Below the pieces are notes generated by a model that was not told the DNA's origin, did no database searches, and saw only the letters and a list, made by a program, of their open reading frames with translations. A program made the translations under genes and the position numbers. Shown one piece after another: positions 1 to 6,729 of a stretch of 53,612 nucleotides of DNA. The stretch comes from an uncultured Actinomycetes bacterium (GTDB lineage: Bacteria > Actinomycetota > Thermoleophilia > RBG-16-64-13). Position 1 is the stretch's first letter. Each line of letters starts with the position of its first letter. The stretch is from the NCBI GenBank assembly GCA_903873715.1, contig CAIQPS010000060.1:1-53612 (forward strand). Direction: 5' to 3'.

Positions 1-1
1 C

Positions 2-361
2 ATCGGCTACGACGCCGAGCGTTCGGCCAAGGTGGTGGAGATCGCGCTTCAGTACATCGGCGTACCGTACGTCTGGGGCGGCAGCAGTCCCTCAGGCTTC
101 GACTGCTCCGGCCTGGTCAAGTACGCCTACGGCAAGATCGGCGTCTACCTGCCTCACTCCAGCGCCATGATGTGGAACTACGGGGTGCAGGTCACGCGCA
201 GCCAGATGAAGCCCGGGGACATCGTCTTCTTCTACTCGCCCATCCACCATGTCGGCCTCTACATCGGCAACGGCAACATGGTCAACGCCACCGGGGATCA
301 CGTCCAGATAGGGACGGTCTGGAAGAGCAGCTTCGTCGGCGCGAGGCGCGTCCTCAGATAG
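2..361 (+). CDS. NlpC/P60 peptidoglycan endopeptidase, C-terminal part (5' end outside window)
   Basis: The reading frame is open from the first bases of the window, so this is the 3' end of a larger gene. It holds a nearly complete NlpC/P60 domain, a papain-like peptidase that cuts stem peptides in the cell wall. The catalytic Cys lies in FDCSGLV (codon 104-106), the His in IHHVGLYIG (codon 248-250), and a third polar residue in GDHVQIG. A GTG at 32 could be read as a start, but it would remove the beginning of the domain. The domain is about 70% identical by eye to the C-terminus of the CwlO-like protein at 22396-23430, so the missing N-terminus may also be a signal peptide plus coiled coil. 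Confidence 0.9.
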   Translation: MGYDAERSAKVVEIALQYIGVPYVWGGSSPSGFDCSGLVKYAYGKIGVYLPHSSAMMWNYGVQVTRSQMKPGDIVFFYSPIHHVGLYIGNGNMVNATGDHVQIGTVWKSSFVGARRVLR

Positions 362-418
362 CTACACGGCCTCCGCGGGTAGTTATCGGCAGGTTTCGGT
401 TTTTCTTTAGCGAAAAAC

Positions 419-448
419 TTGCGCAATTTGGACAAATCATGGTAAAGT
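419..448 (+). promoter_or_regulatory. Candidate promoter of the small secreted protein gene
   Basis: TTGCGC at 419-424 and TAAAGT at 443-448 are separated by 18 bases. The stretch is locally AT-rich in a GC-rich genome and lies about 35 bases upstream of the coding start. It was read by eye and is untested. Confidence 0.45.
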
Positions 449-484
449 GAGTCCAGTGTTCCGCGTCGTTCGATCCAAAGAGGG

Positions 485-862
485 ATGATGAAGCGCTCGA
501 TCGTGACTTTGATAGTCCTGGTGGCGGTTCTGGTGCTCGCTTTCAGCGGCACCGCTCTCGCGTACCGGTCGAACGCCGCGCCCGATCTGCAGACCACCCA
601 CTTCATGTGTTCCGCCGAGCCCGGCTTCTGGAACATCAGCGTCACCTGGAACAAGAGCGGCGGCCGTCCTGCCTACTTCGCCGTCAGCGAGGAGTTCAAG
701 AGCGGGGGCATGGCCGCCGACTGGCACGAGCTGAGCTGCCGGCAGCAGTTGGGCGGACGCCTCGTGATCACCCATGTGTCCACGGCGGACGTGCTCACCT
801 TCCAGGTGGGCCTGTCCAACGACTACGGCACCGACTGGGGGACGGTCGTCTTCGTCCCGTAG
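485..862 (+). CDS. Small secreted protein of unknown function
   Basis: This is a 125-residue protein with a clear Sec signal peptide: a basic start, a hydrophobic run at about residues 5-22, and a cleavage site near SGTALA. The mature part is about 100 residues, has two cysteines (in HFMCSAEP and LSCRQQ) that could form a disulfide, and is rich in beta-prone and aromatic residues. Two ATG codons stand in tandem (485 and 488). The purine-rich AAAGAGGG just before them fits 488 slightly better. A good terminator follows directly, so the gene looks monocistronic. I recognise no family. The export signal is visible, but any function would be a guess. Confidence 0.7.
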   Translation: MMKRSIVTLIVLVAVLVLAFSGTALAYRSNAAPDLQTTHFMCSAEPGFWNISVTWNKSGGRPAYFAVSEEFKSGGMAADWHELSCRQQLGGRLVITHVSTADVLTFQVGLSNDYGTDWGTVVFVP

Positions 863-891
863 GCCGGAAGGGTCTTCCCCGCAGACAGCAA

Positions 892-918
892 GGGCGCCCG
901 TGAGGCGCCCTTTTCTTT
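892..918 (+). terminator. Rho-independent terminator
   Basis: GGGCGCC (892-898) and GGCGCCC (904-910) form a perfect 7-bp stem with a 5-base loop, followed by TTTTCTTT. It ends the small secreted protein gene and separates it from the leftward uspA-type gene. Confidence 0.85.
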
Positions 919-961
919 CGAAGTCGGCCGGCGCGCTTGGGTCGCCGGCGGAAGCCCGGTA

Positions 962-1369
962 CTAGTTCGGGGCCTTGACGGAGACCACTGGGCAGGGTGC
1001 GCTGAGGATGATGTCGCGGCCGTCGCTGCCCAGCAGCAGTTTGCCGGCGCGGGAACGCTGCCGCAGGCCGATGACGACGAGGTCCGCCTCTTCCTCCTCG
1101 ACCACTTTCAGGAGGTCCTCGGCCGGAGTGAGGCCGCGGATCAACCTGCGCGTGGTGTGTGGGATGTTCTTCTCGGTCAGCTCGTGCTCGACGGCGTCCA
1201 TCTCTTTGCGGTAAGCGATGATCTCGGCCTGCTCCTCATCCATGCTGCCCCCACCACGGATGGAATGCATCACAACGATGTGGGCGTCGCCCCGCTGCGC
1301 CTGAGCTATCGCCCAGTCCAGGGCCGCCCGGCTCTCTGGGGTCTTCACGTATCCTACGACGATCTTCAT
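962..1369 (-). CDS. Universal stress protein (UspA family)
   Basis: This is a 135-residue single Usp domain. It starts MKIVVGYVKTP and ends with GLRQRSRAGKLLLGS and CPVVSV, the place of the ATP-binding G-2x-G-9x-G(S/T) motif of UspA proteins. The second Gly of that motif is Gln here, so nucleotide binding may be altered. The start at 1369 is favoured over upstream codons because AAGGAG lies 6 bases before it and a promoter lies 50 bases upstream. Usp proteins bind ATP or other ligands and support survival in starvation, hypoxia or stress. This one has its own promoter although three leftward genes precede it. Confidence 0.9.
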   Translation of the reverse strand: MKIVVGYVKTPESRAALDWAIAQAQRGDAHIVVMHSIRGGGSMDEEQAEIIAYRKEMDAVEHELTEKNIPHTTRRLIRGLTPAEDLLKVVEEEEADLVVIGLRQRSRAGKLLLGSDGRDIILSAPCPVVSVKAPN

Positions 1370-1415
1370 GGCCCGCTCCTTGAGTCTACGAACTGGCCCC
1401 CCGATTGGTGCAGCA

Positions 1416-1444
1416 ACTATACCTTTTGGGAGGGCCGCACGCAA
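1416..1444 (-). promoter_or_regulatory. Strong promoter-like sequence for the uspA-type gene
   Basis: Read on the minus strand: TTGCGT (1444-1439), a 17-base spacer, and TATAGT (1421-1416). This is close to the housekeeping sigma consensus, with a leader of about 40 bases before the start at 1369. Confidence 0.65.
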
Positions 1445-1462
1445 TGGCCCCGGGGGCGGCCT

Positions 1463-2164
1463 CTAGCCGGTGGCGATGTTGATCGCCCGGGCCACCAGCA
1501 TGGCGATGGTCGCCAGGGAGATGACCGCCTCGAAGCCCATGACGAGCTTGGCCCAGCGGGAGTACGGCATGGCCTCGGTGGGCGAGAACGCGGTCGCGGT
1601 GTTGAGCGACGTGAACAGGTAGTCGGCGAACATGGGCTTCCAATCGGGAGGCGCCAGGCCGTCCCTGCCTCCCTGTTGCTGGGGATAGACGAGGTCGGGA
1701 TACTCCCAGTCCCCTTTGGCGCGGGCTTCGGGGCCGCGCCCGTCCATCTCCCAGAAGAGCAGGGCGAACACGGCGATGTTGACGATCCAGAAGATGATCC
1801 CGGTGAGGAACAGGCGGCCCGGCGTAAGGCCGGACCCCGCGAACACGCCGTGGATGAGCAGGACCAAGACGGCGATGCTGTTGGCCACGAGGATCCCGGT
1901 GAGGCCGAGCGAGAGGTAGCGCAGGGCTCGCCGGGGCTCGGTGCGGGACGGCAGATAGACGGCCAGCGAGGCCAGCAGGAGGATCCCGGTGACCAGCGGA
2001 TAGATCCACGCCGGGCGGATGGAAAGGGCGGAACTCACCCAGCTCTGCCCGGCGATGACCACCGCGGCGGCGACGTACGCCGGCCAGCGGTGCTCGGGCG
2101 TGGTGGGCCGCTGCCAGCTCGGCAGGTCCTCGGTCTCGACGTCCGTGTCCCGGGTCTCAGCCAT
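1463..2164 (-). CDS. Membrane protein with ion-channel-like pore segment (DUF1345-like)
   Basis: This is a 233-residue protein with a hydrophilic N-terminus of about 28 residues and about five membrane segments. The last part reads like the pore loop and final helix of a two-helix potassium channel: hydrophobic, then TATAFSPTEAMPYSRWAK, then a long helix. The TVGYG filter is absent and SPTEAMP stands in its place, as I recall for DUF1345-like proteins. The ATG overlaps the stop of the gene at 2164-2703 (ATGA), so the two are translationally coupled. An ion or small-solute channel role is an inference from shape only. The membrane location is well supported. Confidence 0.75.
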   Translation of the reverse strand: MAETRDTDVETEDLPSWQRPTTPEHRWPAYVAAAVVIAGQSWVSSALSIRPAWIYPLVTGILLLASLAVYLPSRTEPRRALRYLSLGLTGILVANSIAVLVLLIHGVFAGSGLTPGRLFLTGIIFWIVNIAVFALLFWEMDGRGPEARAKGDWEYPDLVYPQQQGGRDGLAPPDWKPMFADYLFTSLNTATAFSPTEAMPYSRWAKLVMGFEAVISLATIAMLVARAINIATG

Positions 2165-2703
2165 CAGGCCTCTTCCTCCAGTCCGAACAGTGCTTGCGCG
2201 CTTCTCCGGTCGGTGAGACCCAGGGGGATCTCGGCGCAGGCCAGCTTGCGAAGGTCGAATACCGCCTCCTCACCCTCGGCGTCCACCACCGAGCACCACG
2301 GGAAAGCCTCCGTCTCCATGGCGAGGAGGAGGTCGAAGACCTCCTCGGGATCGTCCACTTCCAGCTCGACGGGCGCTTCCCGGCCGCAGAAGTAGAGGGA
2401 GACCGCGCCGGTGCGCTCATCCAGCTCGTCGTCGGCATCGGCCTCGCCGGGCAGGTCGAGCTCGGAGTCGGTGACCGGGTCCCACTGGAACTGCAACAGC
2501 TGGATCAGACGGGAGTTGACGACCACCTGCTCCGCCGGGCGGAACGCCTCGAAGATGAGATTGCCCGTGGTCTCTTCCTCGAGGGACTCGCGGATGCGCT
2601 CGGAGGCTTCCTTGCTCACCTGGTACACGAACCGGCGGTGGATGCCTTCCAAGTAGAAGACGGCGGAGTAGTCGCACGGGCTGCTATCGGGGATGTTCGT
2701 CAT
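2164..2703 (-). CDS. Acidic protein of unknown function, coupled to the channel-like gene
   Basis: This is a 179-residue soluble, strongly acidic protein beginning MTNIPDSSPCDYSAVFYLEG. A GGAGA lies about 6 bases before this start. The frame stays open upstream, but the extra residues look like read-through of non-coding DNA (Arg/Ser-rich, out of character). There is no signal peptide or membrane helix. It shares an ATGA overlap with the membrane protein downstream, which suggests the two products work together or need matched amounts. I do not recognise the family. Confidence 0.75.
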   Translation of the reverse strand: MTNIPDSSPCDYSAVFYLEGIHRRFVYQVSKEASERIRESLEEETTGNLIFEAFRPAEQVVVNSRLIQLLQFQWDPVTDSELDLPGEADADDELDERTGAVSLYFCGREAPVELEVDDPEEVFDLLLAMETEAFPWCSVVDAEGEEAVFDLRKLACAEIPLGLTDRRSAQALFGLEEEA

Positions 2704-2746
2704 GACGCTCTCCGGATGTCGGTGACCGCTCTTACATCCTACCGCT

Positions 2747-3013
2747 CTACATGCCCTCGAACAGCCCGCCCATCTCGTCGAGGTAGCGTTGGGCCGCGTC
2801 GAGCTCTTGCTGCTCCTGGAAGCCCTCGAGCGACAACCCGGCCACGAGCCCGTCGAGCCCGCGGAAGAGCTGGGTGGAGCCGGCCAGGCCGAGAGAAGAG
2901 CTGAGAATCTGCACGACGAGGTCCTCGAGGGACGACCCTCGCCGGTCCGCCTCGGCTTGGAGGGCGGCGCGCAGGACCGGGTCGATGTCTCTGATGGTGA
3001 TGCTCTCGTCCAT
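2747..3013 (-). CDS. Ribbon-helix-helix (FitA/Arc-like) protein without a neighbouring toxin
   Basis: This is an 88-residue protein starting MDESITIRDIDPVLRAALQ. The first 40 residues match the ribbon-helix-helix antitoxin pattern: a beta strand with ITIRDID, a helix, then RRGSSLEDLVVQIL. Such proteins dimerise, bind operator DNA and usually neutralise a VapC or PIN toxin. No PIN-domain gene follows. Instead the acidic protein gene starts 43 bases downstream. The C-terminal half (about residues 45-88) is helical and acidic. There is no Shine-Dalgarno, but TATCAT ends 6 bases before the ATG, so the mRNA may be leaderless. It could be an orphan antitoxin or a plain autorepressor. Confidence 0.75.
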   Translation of the reverse strand: MDESITIRDIDPVLRAALQAEADRRGSSLEDLVVQILSSSLGLAGSTQLFRGLDGLVAGLSLEGFQEQQELDAAQRYLDEMGGLFEGM

Positions 3014-3019
3014 GACGCA

Positions 3020-3025
3020 ATGATA
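3020..3025 (-). promoter_or_regulatory. -10 box 6 bases before a start codon (candidate leaderless promoter)
   Basis: TATCAT on the minus strand, 6 bases upstream of the ATG at 3013. No convincing -35 is visible. Confidence 0.45.
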
Positions 3026-3087
3026 GCCGTGCGGTCCTGTGTCTGCCTCAGCCGGTCGAGCGGGGAGGACACCGGGCAGGCCAAGGC

Positions 3088-3095
3088 TATACAAT
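3088..3095 (+). promoter_or_regulatory. -10 region of the qorB-like gene
   Basis: Overlapping TATACA and TACAAT lie about 31 bases before the ATG at 3126, which has its own AAGGGGG ribosome site. The -35 is unclear. Confidence 0.4.
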
Positions 3096-3125
3096 ATGAA
3101 CCGGCAATCACGACAAGGGGGATCC

Positions 3126-3980
3126 ATGAAGCTAGGAGTGACCGGAGCCAGCGGACAACTCGGCCGGCTCGTCGTGCAGGACCTGCTGAAGACCTGCAGG
3201 CCCGAGGACATCGTCGCCATCGTCCGCGATCCCGCCAAAGCCGCGGACCTGGCATCCGCAGGAGTGGAAGTCCGCAAGGGCGACTACGAGGACCGCGCCG
3301 GTCTGGACGTGGTGCTCGGCGGGATCGACAAGTTGCTGCTCGTCTCCTCCAACGAGTTGGGCAAGCGTTTCGCGCAGCACAAGAACGTAATCGACGCGGC
3401 CAAGGCCGCGGGCGTCAAGCACGTCATCTACACCAGCGCGCCGAAGGCGACCACCTCGGCTCTCATCCTGGCGCCGGAGCACAAGGCCACCGAGGAGTAC
3501 CTCGCCGGGTCGGGCCTTGCCTACACGGTGCTCCGCAACAACTGGTACACCGAGAACTACGCGAACTCCATCAAGCAGGCCGCCCAGAGCGGCGAACTGG
3601 TGGCGGCCACCGGCGCCGGCAAGGTGGCAAGCGCCGAGCGCGCCGACTATGCGGCTGCGGCCGCCGCCGTGCTCACGGGCGAGGGGCACGAAGGGGCCGT
3701 CTACGAACTGAGCGGCGCCGAGGCCTGGGACTTCGAGCAGCTCGCCGCGGCCATCGCCGAAGCCGCGGGGTGCGCGTGCGCGTACAAGCCGGTCTCCGCC
3801 GACCAGCTCAAGGCGAATCTGATGGCCGCCGGTCTGGACGAGGGGGTGGCCGGGTTCGTGGCCGCGCTCGACGCCAACATCGCGGACGGCACTTTGGAGG
3901 AAGCGACCGCGGACCTGCAGAAACTGATAGGGCGGCCGGGCACCCCGCTCAAGGAGACGGTCAAGAAGATCGTGAAGTAG
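3126..3980 (+). CDS. qorB: NmrA-type NAD(P)H:quinone oxidoreductase (QorB/YtfG-like)
   Basis: This is a 284-residue protein with an N-terminal Rossmann fold. GASGQLG at residues 7-13 is the NAD(P)-binding glycine motif of atypical SDR/NmrA proteins. The block LLLVSSNELGKRFAQHKN and the later TVLRNNWYTENY are typical of QorB, which reduces quinones with NADPH and protects against redox cycling. The length matches E. coli YtfG (286). The ATG at 3126 has AAGGGGG 4 bases upstream, while an in-frame upstream ATG would add a Ser/Arg-rich tail. A strong terminator follows, so the gene stands alone. Confidence 0.88.
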   Translation: MKLGVTGASGQLGRLVVQDLLKTCRPEDIVAIVRDPAKAADLASAGVEVRKGDYEDRAGLDVVLGGIDKLLLVSSNELGKRFAQHKNVIDAAKAAGVKHVIYTSAPKATTSALILAPEHKATEEYLAGSGLAYTVLRNNWYTENYANSIKQAAQSGELVAATGAGKVASAERADYAAAAAAVLTGEGHEGAVYELSGAEAWDFEQLAAAIAEAAGCACAYKPVSADQLKANLMAAGLDEGVAGFVAALDANIADGTLEEATADLQKLIGRPGTPLKETVKKIVK

Positions 3981-4004
3981 CTCGTTCCCATAGACCTCAG
4001 AGGG

Positions 4005-4042
4005 AGCCGGGACGGCTGGGGCCGCCCCGGCTCTGTTGTTTT
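4005..4042 (+). terminator. Rho-independent terminator
   Basis: AGCCGGGACGGC (4005-4016) pairs with GCCGCCCCGGCT (4021-4032) with one mismatch around a TGGG loop, followed by CTGTTGTTTT. It ends the qorB-like transcript. Confidence 0.8.
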
Positions 4043-4114
4043 GGGAACCGGGCCCGGGGGAGGCGTGGTCGGAAGGACAGTGATGAGAGAGACAAGAGGG
4101 GAGGGGTGGCACAG

Positions 4115-4816
4115 ATGAACCGCCCCCGCATAGCAGCAGTGATCTCCGGTGTAGTGGCCTCGACGGCCACTTTTGTTGTCAGCAGCCGGTACAACCTGAT
4201 CGGCACGGTCGCCGGCGCAGTCGTCGCTCCCGTGATCTACACGCTCGTGTCGCATGGCGCCAGCGTGGGCGTGGACGCGGTCGGGAAGCGGGTGCGTGGG
4301 CGTCTGGGCACGCAGTCCGCAGAGGCGCCCGACGCCGCGCCGACCGCGGGGGAGGGATCCGAGCGGACGCCATTGGTCCCCACCGTGTACGCGGTGGGCG
4401 ATCCCACCGAGGAGACGGTGCTGCCGGCCAGCGCGGCGGTAGCCCGCCCGGCGCCAGGAAGAAGCTGGACCAGCAGCCAGTGGTGGCTGGCCGGCCTGGC
4501 CTGCATGGCCGTGCTCATGAGCATCTACGCGGTGGCCTCCTCGGGAGGCACCACCGTCGTGCGGCAGACCGTCATAAAGGAGGTCCCGGTGACCACCCAG
4601 GCGGCCAAGCCGGACGGCTCCAGCAAGTCGGGCGCGTCGGCCACCACCCTCACGACCTCCGCGGTCGAGACCACCACCACGGAGAAGACGAGCGCCACCA
4701 CCGACAGTACGACCACGACCACCCAGCCCGCGGACACGACGACGACGTCGGATGCCGGTTCGGGCGGCGCGCTCTCCACCGACACGACGGGGGCATCTGA
4801 CACCTCTGCTCCGTAA
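4115..4816 (+). CDS. Membrane protein with Thr-rich low-complexity tail
   Basis: This is a 233-residue protein. Two hydrophobic segments lie at about residues 5-22 and 28-48, and a third at about 128-145. After the third, the protein runs into an extended tail very rich in Thr, Ser and Ala, with runs such as TTTTTQPADTTTTSD. Such tails usually sit outside the membrane and may be glycosylated or span the wall. A purine-rich GAGGGGAGG lies about 9 bases before the ATG. GTG at 4106 is a possible alternative. The family is unknown. It may be a small envelope anchor; no enzymatic motif is visible. Confidence 0.7.
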   Translation: MNRPRIAAVISGVVASTATFVVSSRYNLIGTVAGAVVAPVIYTLVSHGASVGVDAVGKRVRGRLGTQSAEAPDAAPTAGEGSERTPLVPTVYAVGDPTEETVLPASAAVARPAPGRSWTSSQWWLAGLACMAVLMSIYAVASSGGTTVVRQTVIKEVPVTTQAAKPDGSSKSGASATTLTTSAVETTTTEKTSATTDSTTTTTQPADTTTTSDAGSGGALSTDTTGASDTSAP

Positions 4817-4819
4817 GAC

Positions 4820-4858
4820 GGGCGCGCGGGCGCTTCGCGCGCCGCGCCCCCATCCGTT
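4820..4858 (+). terminator. Weak hairpin after the Thr-rich protein gene
   Basis: A GC-only imperfect hairpin with a TTCG loop (about 4820-4850), then ATCCGTTT. The T-run is poor, so termination is likely only partial. Confidence 0.35.
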
Positions 4859-4894
4859 TCCGGCGCTACACTTGCTTGCGGAAAGGAAGTCCGC

Positions 4895-5704
4895 ATGCGC
4901 ACCTTCGTCATATCCGACAGCCACGGCCACCCGGAGGTCTTCAAGGCCGCCCTCGAACACGGCGGCTTCGAACCCGGCCGGGACAGGCTGGTCTTCGCGG
5001 GGGACTTCCTGGACCGGGGCACCGACGCGGAAGGCTGTCTGGCCCTGGTGGAGCGATATGCGGACGAGGTGCTGGTGGGCAACCACGACCTGGCCGTGCT
5101 CCTGGACATCCCCATCTGGCCGCAGGAGGCCGACAGCCCTTCTTTCCGGCCTCTGCTCATCGACAGGGTCTTGAGGGCCGACCCCTCTCGAGCCTGGAAG
5201 GCGGCCACCTCGGTCGAGGGGGTGCTGGTGTCGCACGCCGGGATCTCCGCCCGCTACGGCCGTGTGTTCCGCGAGGTCTGCGGAGGGGATGCAGCCGAGT
5301 TCACGCGTCACCTCGACGAGGCGTTCCGGGACGTCGTGCGCTGGTGGGTCGACGGTGCGGACGAGGAGGAAGCGGCCGCCGCCGCGGATCCGCACGCGGA
5401 CGATGAGAGCGCCGCCTACGAGACCGGGGGGCCGCTGGACGTGTTCGGCGGCGACGACGGCGGACTGCTGCTGGGGGAACAAGGTCCTTTCTGGTTCAGG
5501 CCGCCGCCGTACACCGACCTCGAGCCGCTTGCAGGTGTGACACAGGTGGCCGGGCATACCCCGCCCATAGCCGGACTTGCCAGGCGGGGCTTCCACATGA
5601 TCGACCCGGGAGTGTGGGTGGCGGAGCTCGGGGAACCGCTCATCTTCCGTTACGCCGTCATCGAAGACGGCGAGGTGCGGGTGGAAGAGGGCGACGTCGA
5701 TTGA
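4895..5704 (+). CDS. Calcineurin-like metallophosphoesterase (PPP family)
   Basis: This is a 269-residue soluble protein with the full dinuclear-metal signature of PPP/ApaH phosphatases: DSHGH (D8, H10), GDFLDRG (36-42), GNHD (62-65), VSHAG (H114) and AGHTPP near residue 225. Such enzymes hydrolyse phosphoprotein, diadenosine tetraphosphate or other phosphoesters. Unusual is an acidic insert at about residues 152-175 (DEEEAAAAADPHADDE), which lies between the VSHAG and GHTPP motifs and may cover the active site. AAAGGAAG stands just before the ATG. The substrate cannot be told from sequence. Confidence 0.85.
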   Translation: MRTFVISDSHGHPEVFKAALEHGGFEPGRDRLVFAGDFLDRGTDAEGCLALVERYADEVLVGNHDLAVLLDIPIWPQEADSPSFRPLLIDRVLRADPSRAWKAATSVEGVLVSHAGISARYGRVFREVCGGDAAEFTRHLDEAFRDVVRWWVDGADEEEAAAAADPHADDESAAYETGGPLDVFGGDDGGLLLGEQGPFWFRPPPYTDLEPLAGVTQVAGHTPPIAGLARRGFHMIDPGVWVAELGEPLIFRYAVIEDGEVRVEEGDVD

Positions 5705-5765
5705 CGAGCCACGGACCATGCCTGGGTGAGGACGGGTCCGGGGTGTCCCGGCGGGCGTCCCTCAC

Positions 5766-6638
5766 GTGAGGGCAGCCGCCAAGACGCCCGTCCTGACGGG
5801 CAAGACCATCCTCGTGACCGGTGCCACCTCCGGCATCGGACGGGCGGCCGCGGTCAAGCTCTCCGGCGCCGGCGCGACGGTGTTCGCCCATGGACGTTCC
5901 CCTGAGAAGACGGATGCTCTGGCCGCCGCCATCGGGGCCGTGCCGGTAGTGGCCGACTTCGCCCGGTTGGACGATGTCCGCCGTCTGGCCGGAGACGTGC
6001 TGCGGCGCGCGGGCCGGCTCGACGCGGTGCTTCACAACGCGGGGAGCTTCCACGCCAGGCGCACCATCACCGGCGACGGGTTCGAGGCTACCTTTCAGAC
6101 CAACTATCTGGCGCCCTTCCTGTTGCAGTCGCTGCTCCAAGGGCTGGTGGCCGGCACAGCCGGATCGCGGATCGTGGTGACTTCCAGCATCGCCAGCCAT
6201 CTGGGCAGGGTGGACCTCGAGGACCTGCAGCGGTCGAGGTCGCCGTACCGCGGCTTGTCCGCCTACGCCTACACCAAGCTGCTGGACGTGCTTTTCGTGG
6301 CGGAGTTGCGGCGGCGCCTGGCCGGCACCACGACGACCGCGGTAGCGGTGCACCCGGGGTTCGTGGGCAGCCACTTCGGCTCAGGCACGCTCCTGCCGTC
6401 CTTCTTCTACCGTATCCCCGTCAAGAAGCGCTACCTGCTGGGACTGTTCATCAACACCGTGGATGAGGGCGCCGAACCGCTCGTGTGGCTGGCGACTCAC
6501 GCGGACCGGGAAGATGTGGATCACCCCTACTTCAGCCGCTTCCGGGCGGTGGATGGTCCCGCCGTGGCAGGTGACGAGGCGCTTGCGCGGGAGCTGTGGC
6601 GGCGGACGGAGACCCTCCTGGAGCCCTGGCTTGGCTGA
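5766..6638 (+). CDS. Short-chain dehydrogenase/reductase (retinol-dehydrogenase-like)
   Basis: This is a 290-residue classical SDR: TGATSGIG at 18-25 binds NAD(P), NAG at 91-93, catalytic Ser near 140-141 in VVTSSIASH, and Y167-A-Y-T-K171 as the active pair. The substrate region after residue 200 (SHFGSGTLLPSFFYRIPVKK) is like retinol dehydrogenase/WW-oxidoreductase relatives that act on hydrophobic alcohols or ketones. The start is a GTG with no obvious Shine-Dalgarno. Other in-frame starts would cut into the Rossmann strand. The gene lies 61 bases after the phosphoesterase and may share its transcript. The substrate is unknown. Confidence 0.85.
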   Translation: MRAAAKTPVLTGKTILVTGATSGIGRAAAVKLSGAGATVFAHGRSPEKTDALAAAIGAVPVVADFARLDDVRRLAGDVLRRAGRLDAVLHNAGSFHARRTITGDGFEATFQTNYLAPFLLQSLLQGLVAGTAGSRIVVTSSIASHLGRVDLEDLQRSRSPYRGLSAYAYTKLLDVLFVAELRRRLAGTTTTAVAVHPGFVGSHFGSGTLLPSFFYRIPVKKRYLLGLFINTVDEGAEPLVWLATHADREDVDHPYFSRFRAVDGPAVAGDEALARELWRRTETLLEPWLG

Positions 6639-6664
6639 TGTTTCGCCGGGTCGTCCTCGGCGAG

Positions 6665-6681
6665 CGAACACAAAGTGTTCG
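6665..6681. promoter_or_regulatory. Perfect 7-3-7 inverted repeat, candidate operator
   Basis: CGAACAC (6665-6671) AAA GTGTTCG (6675-6681) is a perfect palindrome, 49 bases before the ATG of the PEP-utilising enzyme. It has no T-run and so is not a terminator. Its size fits a dimeric repressor of the TetR or GntR type. No regulator gene lies next to it, so the regulator would be encoded elsewhere. Confidence 0.6.
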
Positions 6682-6729
6682 TGATAGGTTTGTCTCCTTG
6701 ACGGGGAGCGAGCGAACGGGCGGAGGGGA

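Noticed and set aside
3701-5719. Long leftward open frame opposite the phosphoesterase and Thr-rich genes
   Set aside because: It is antisense to three supported genes and its product is Arg/Gly-rich with no domain; long empty frames are normal at this GC content.
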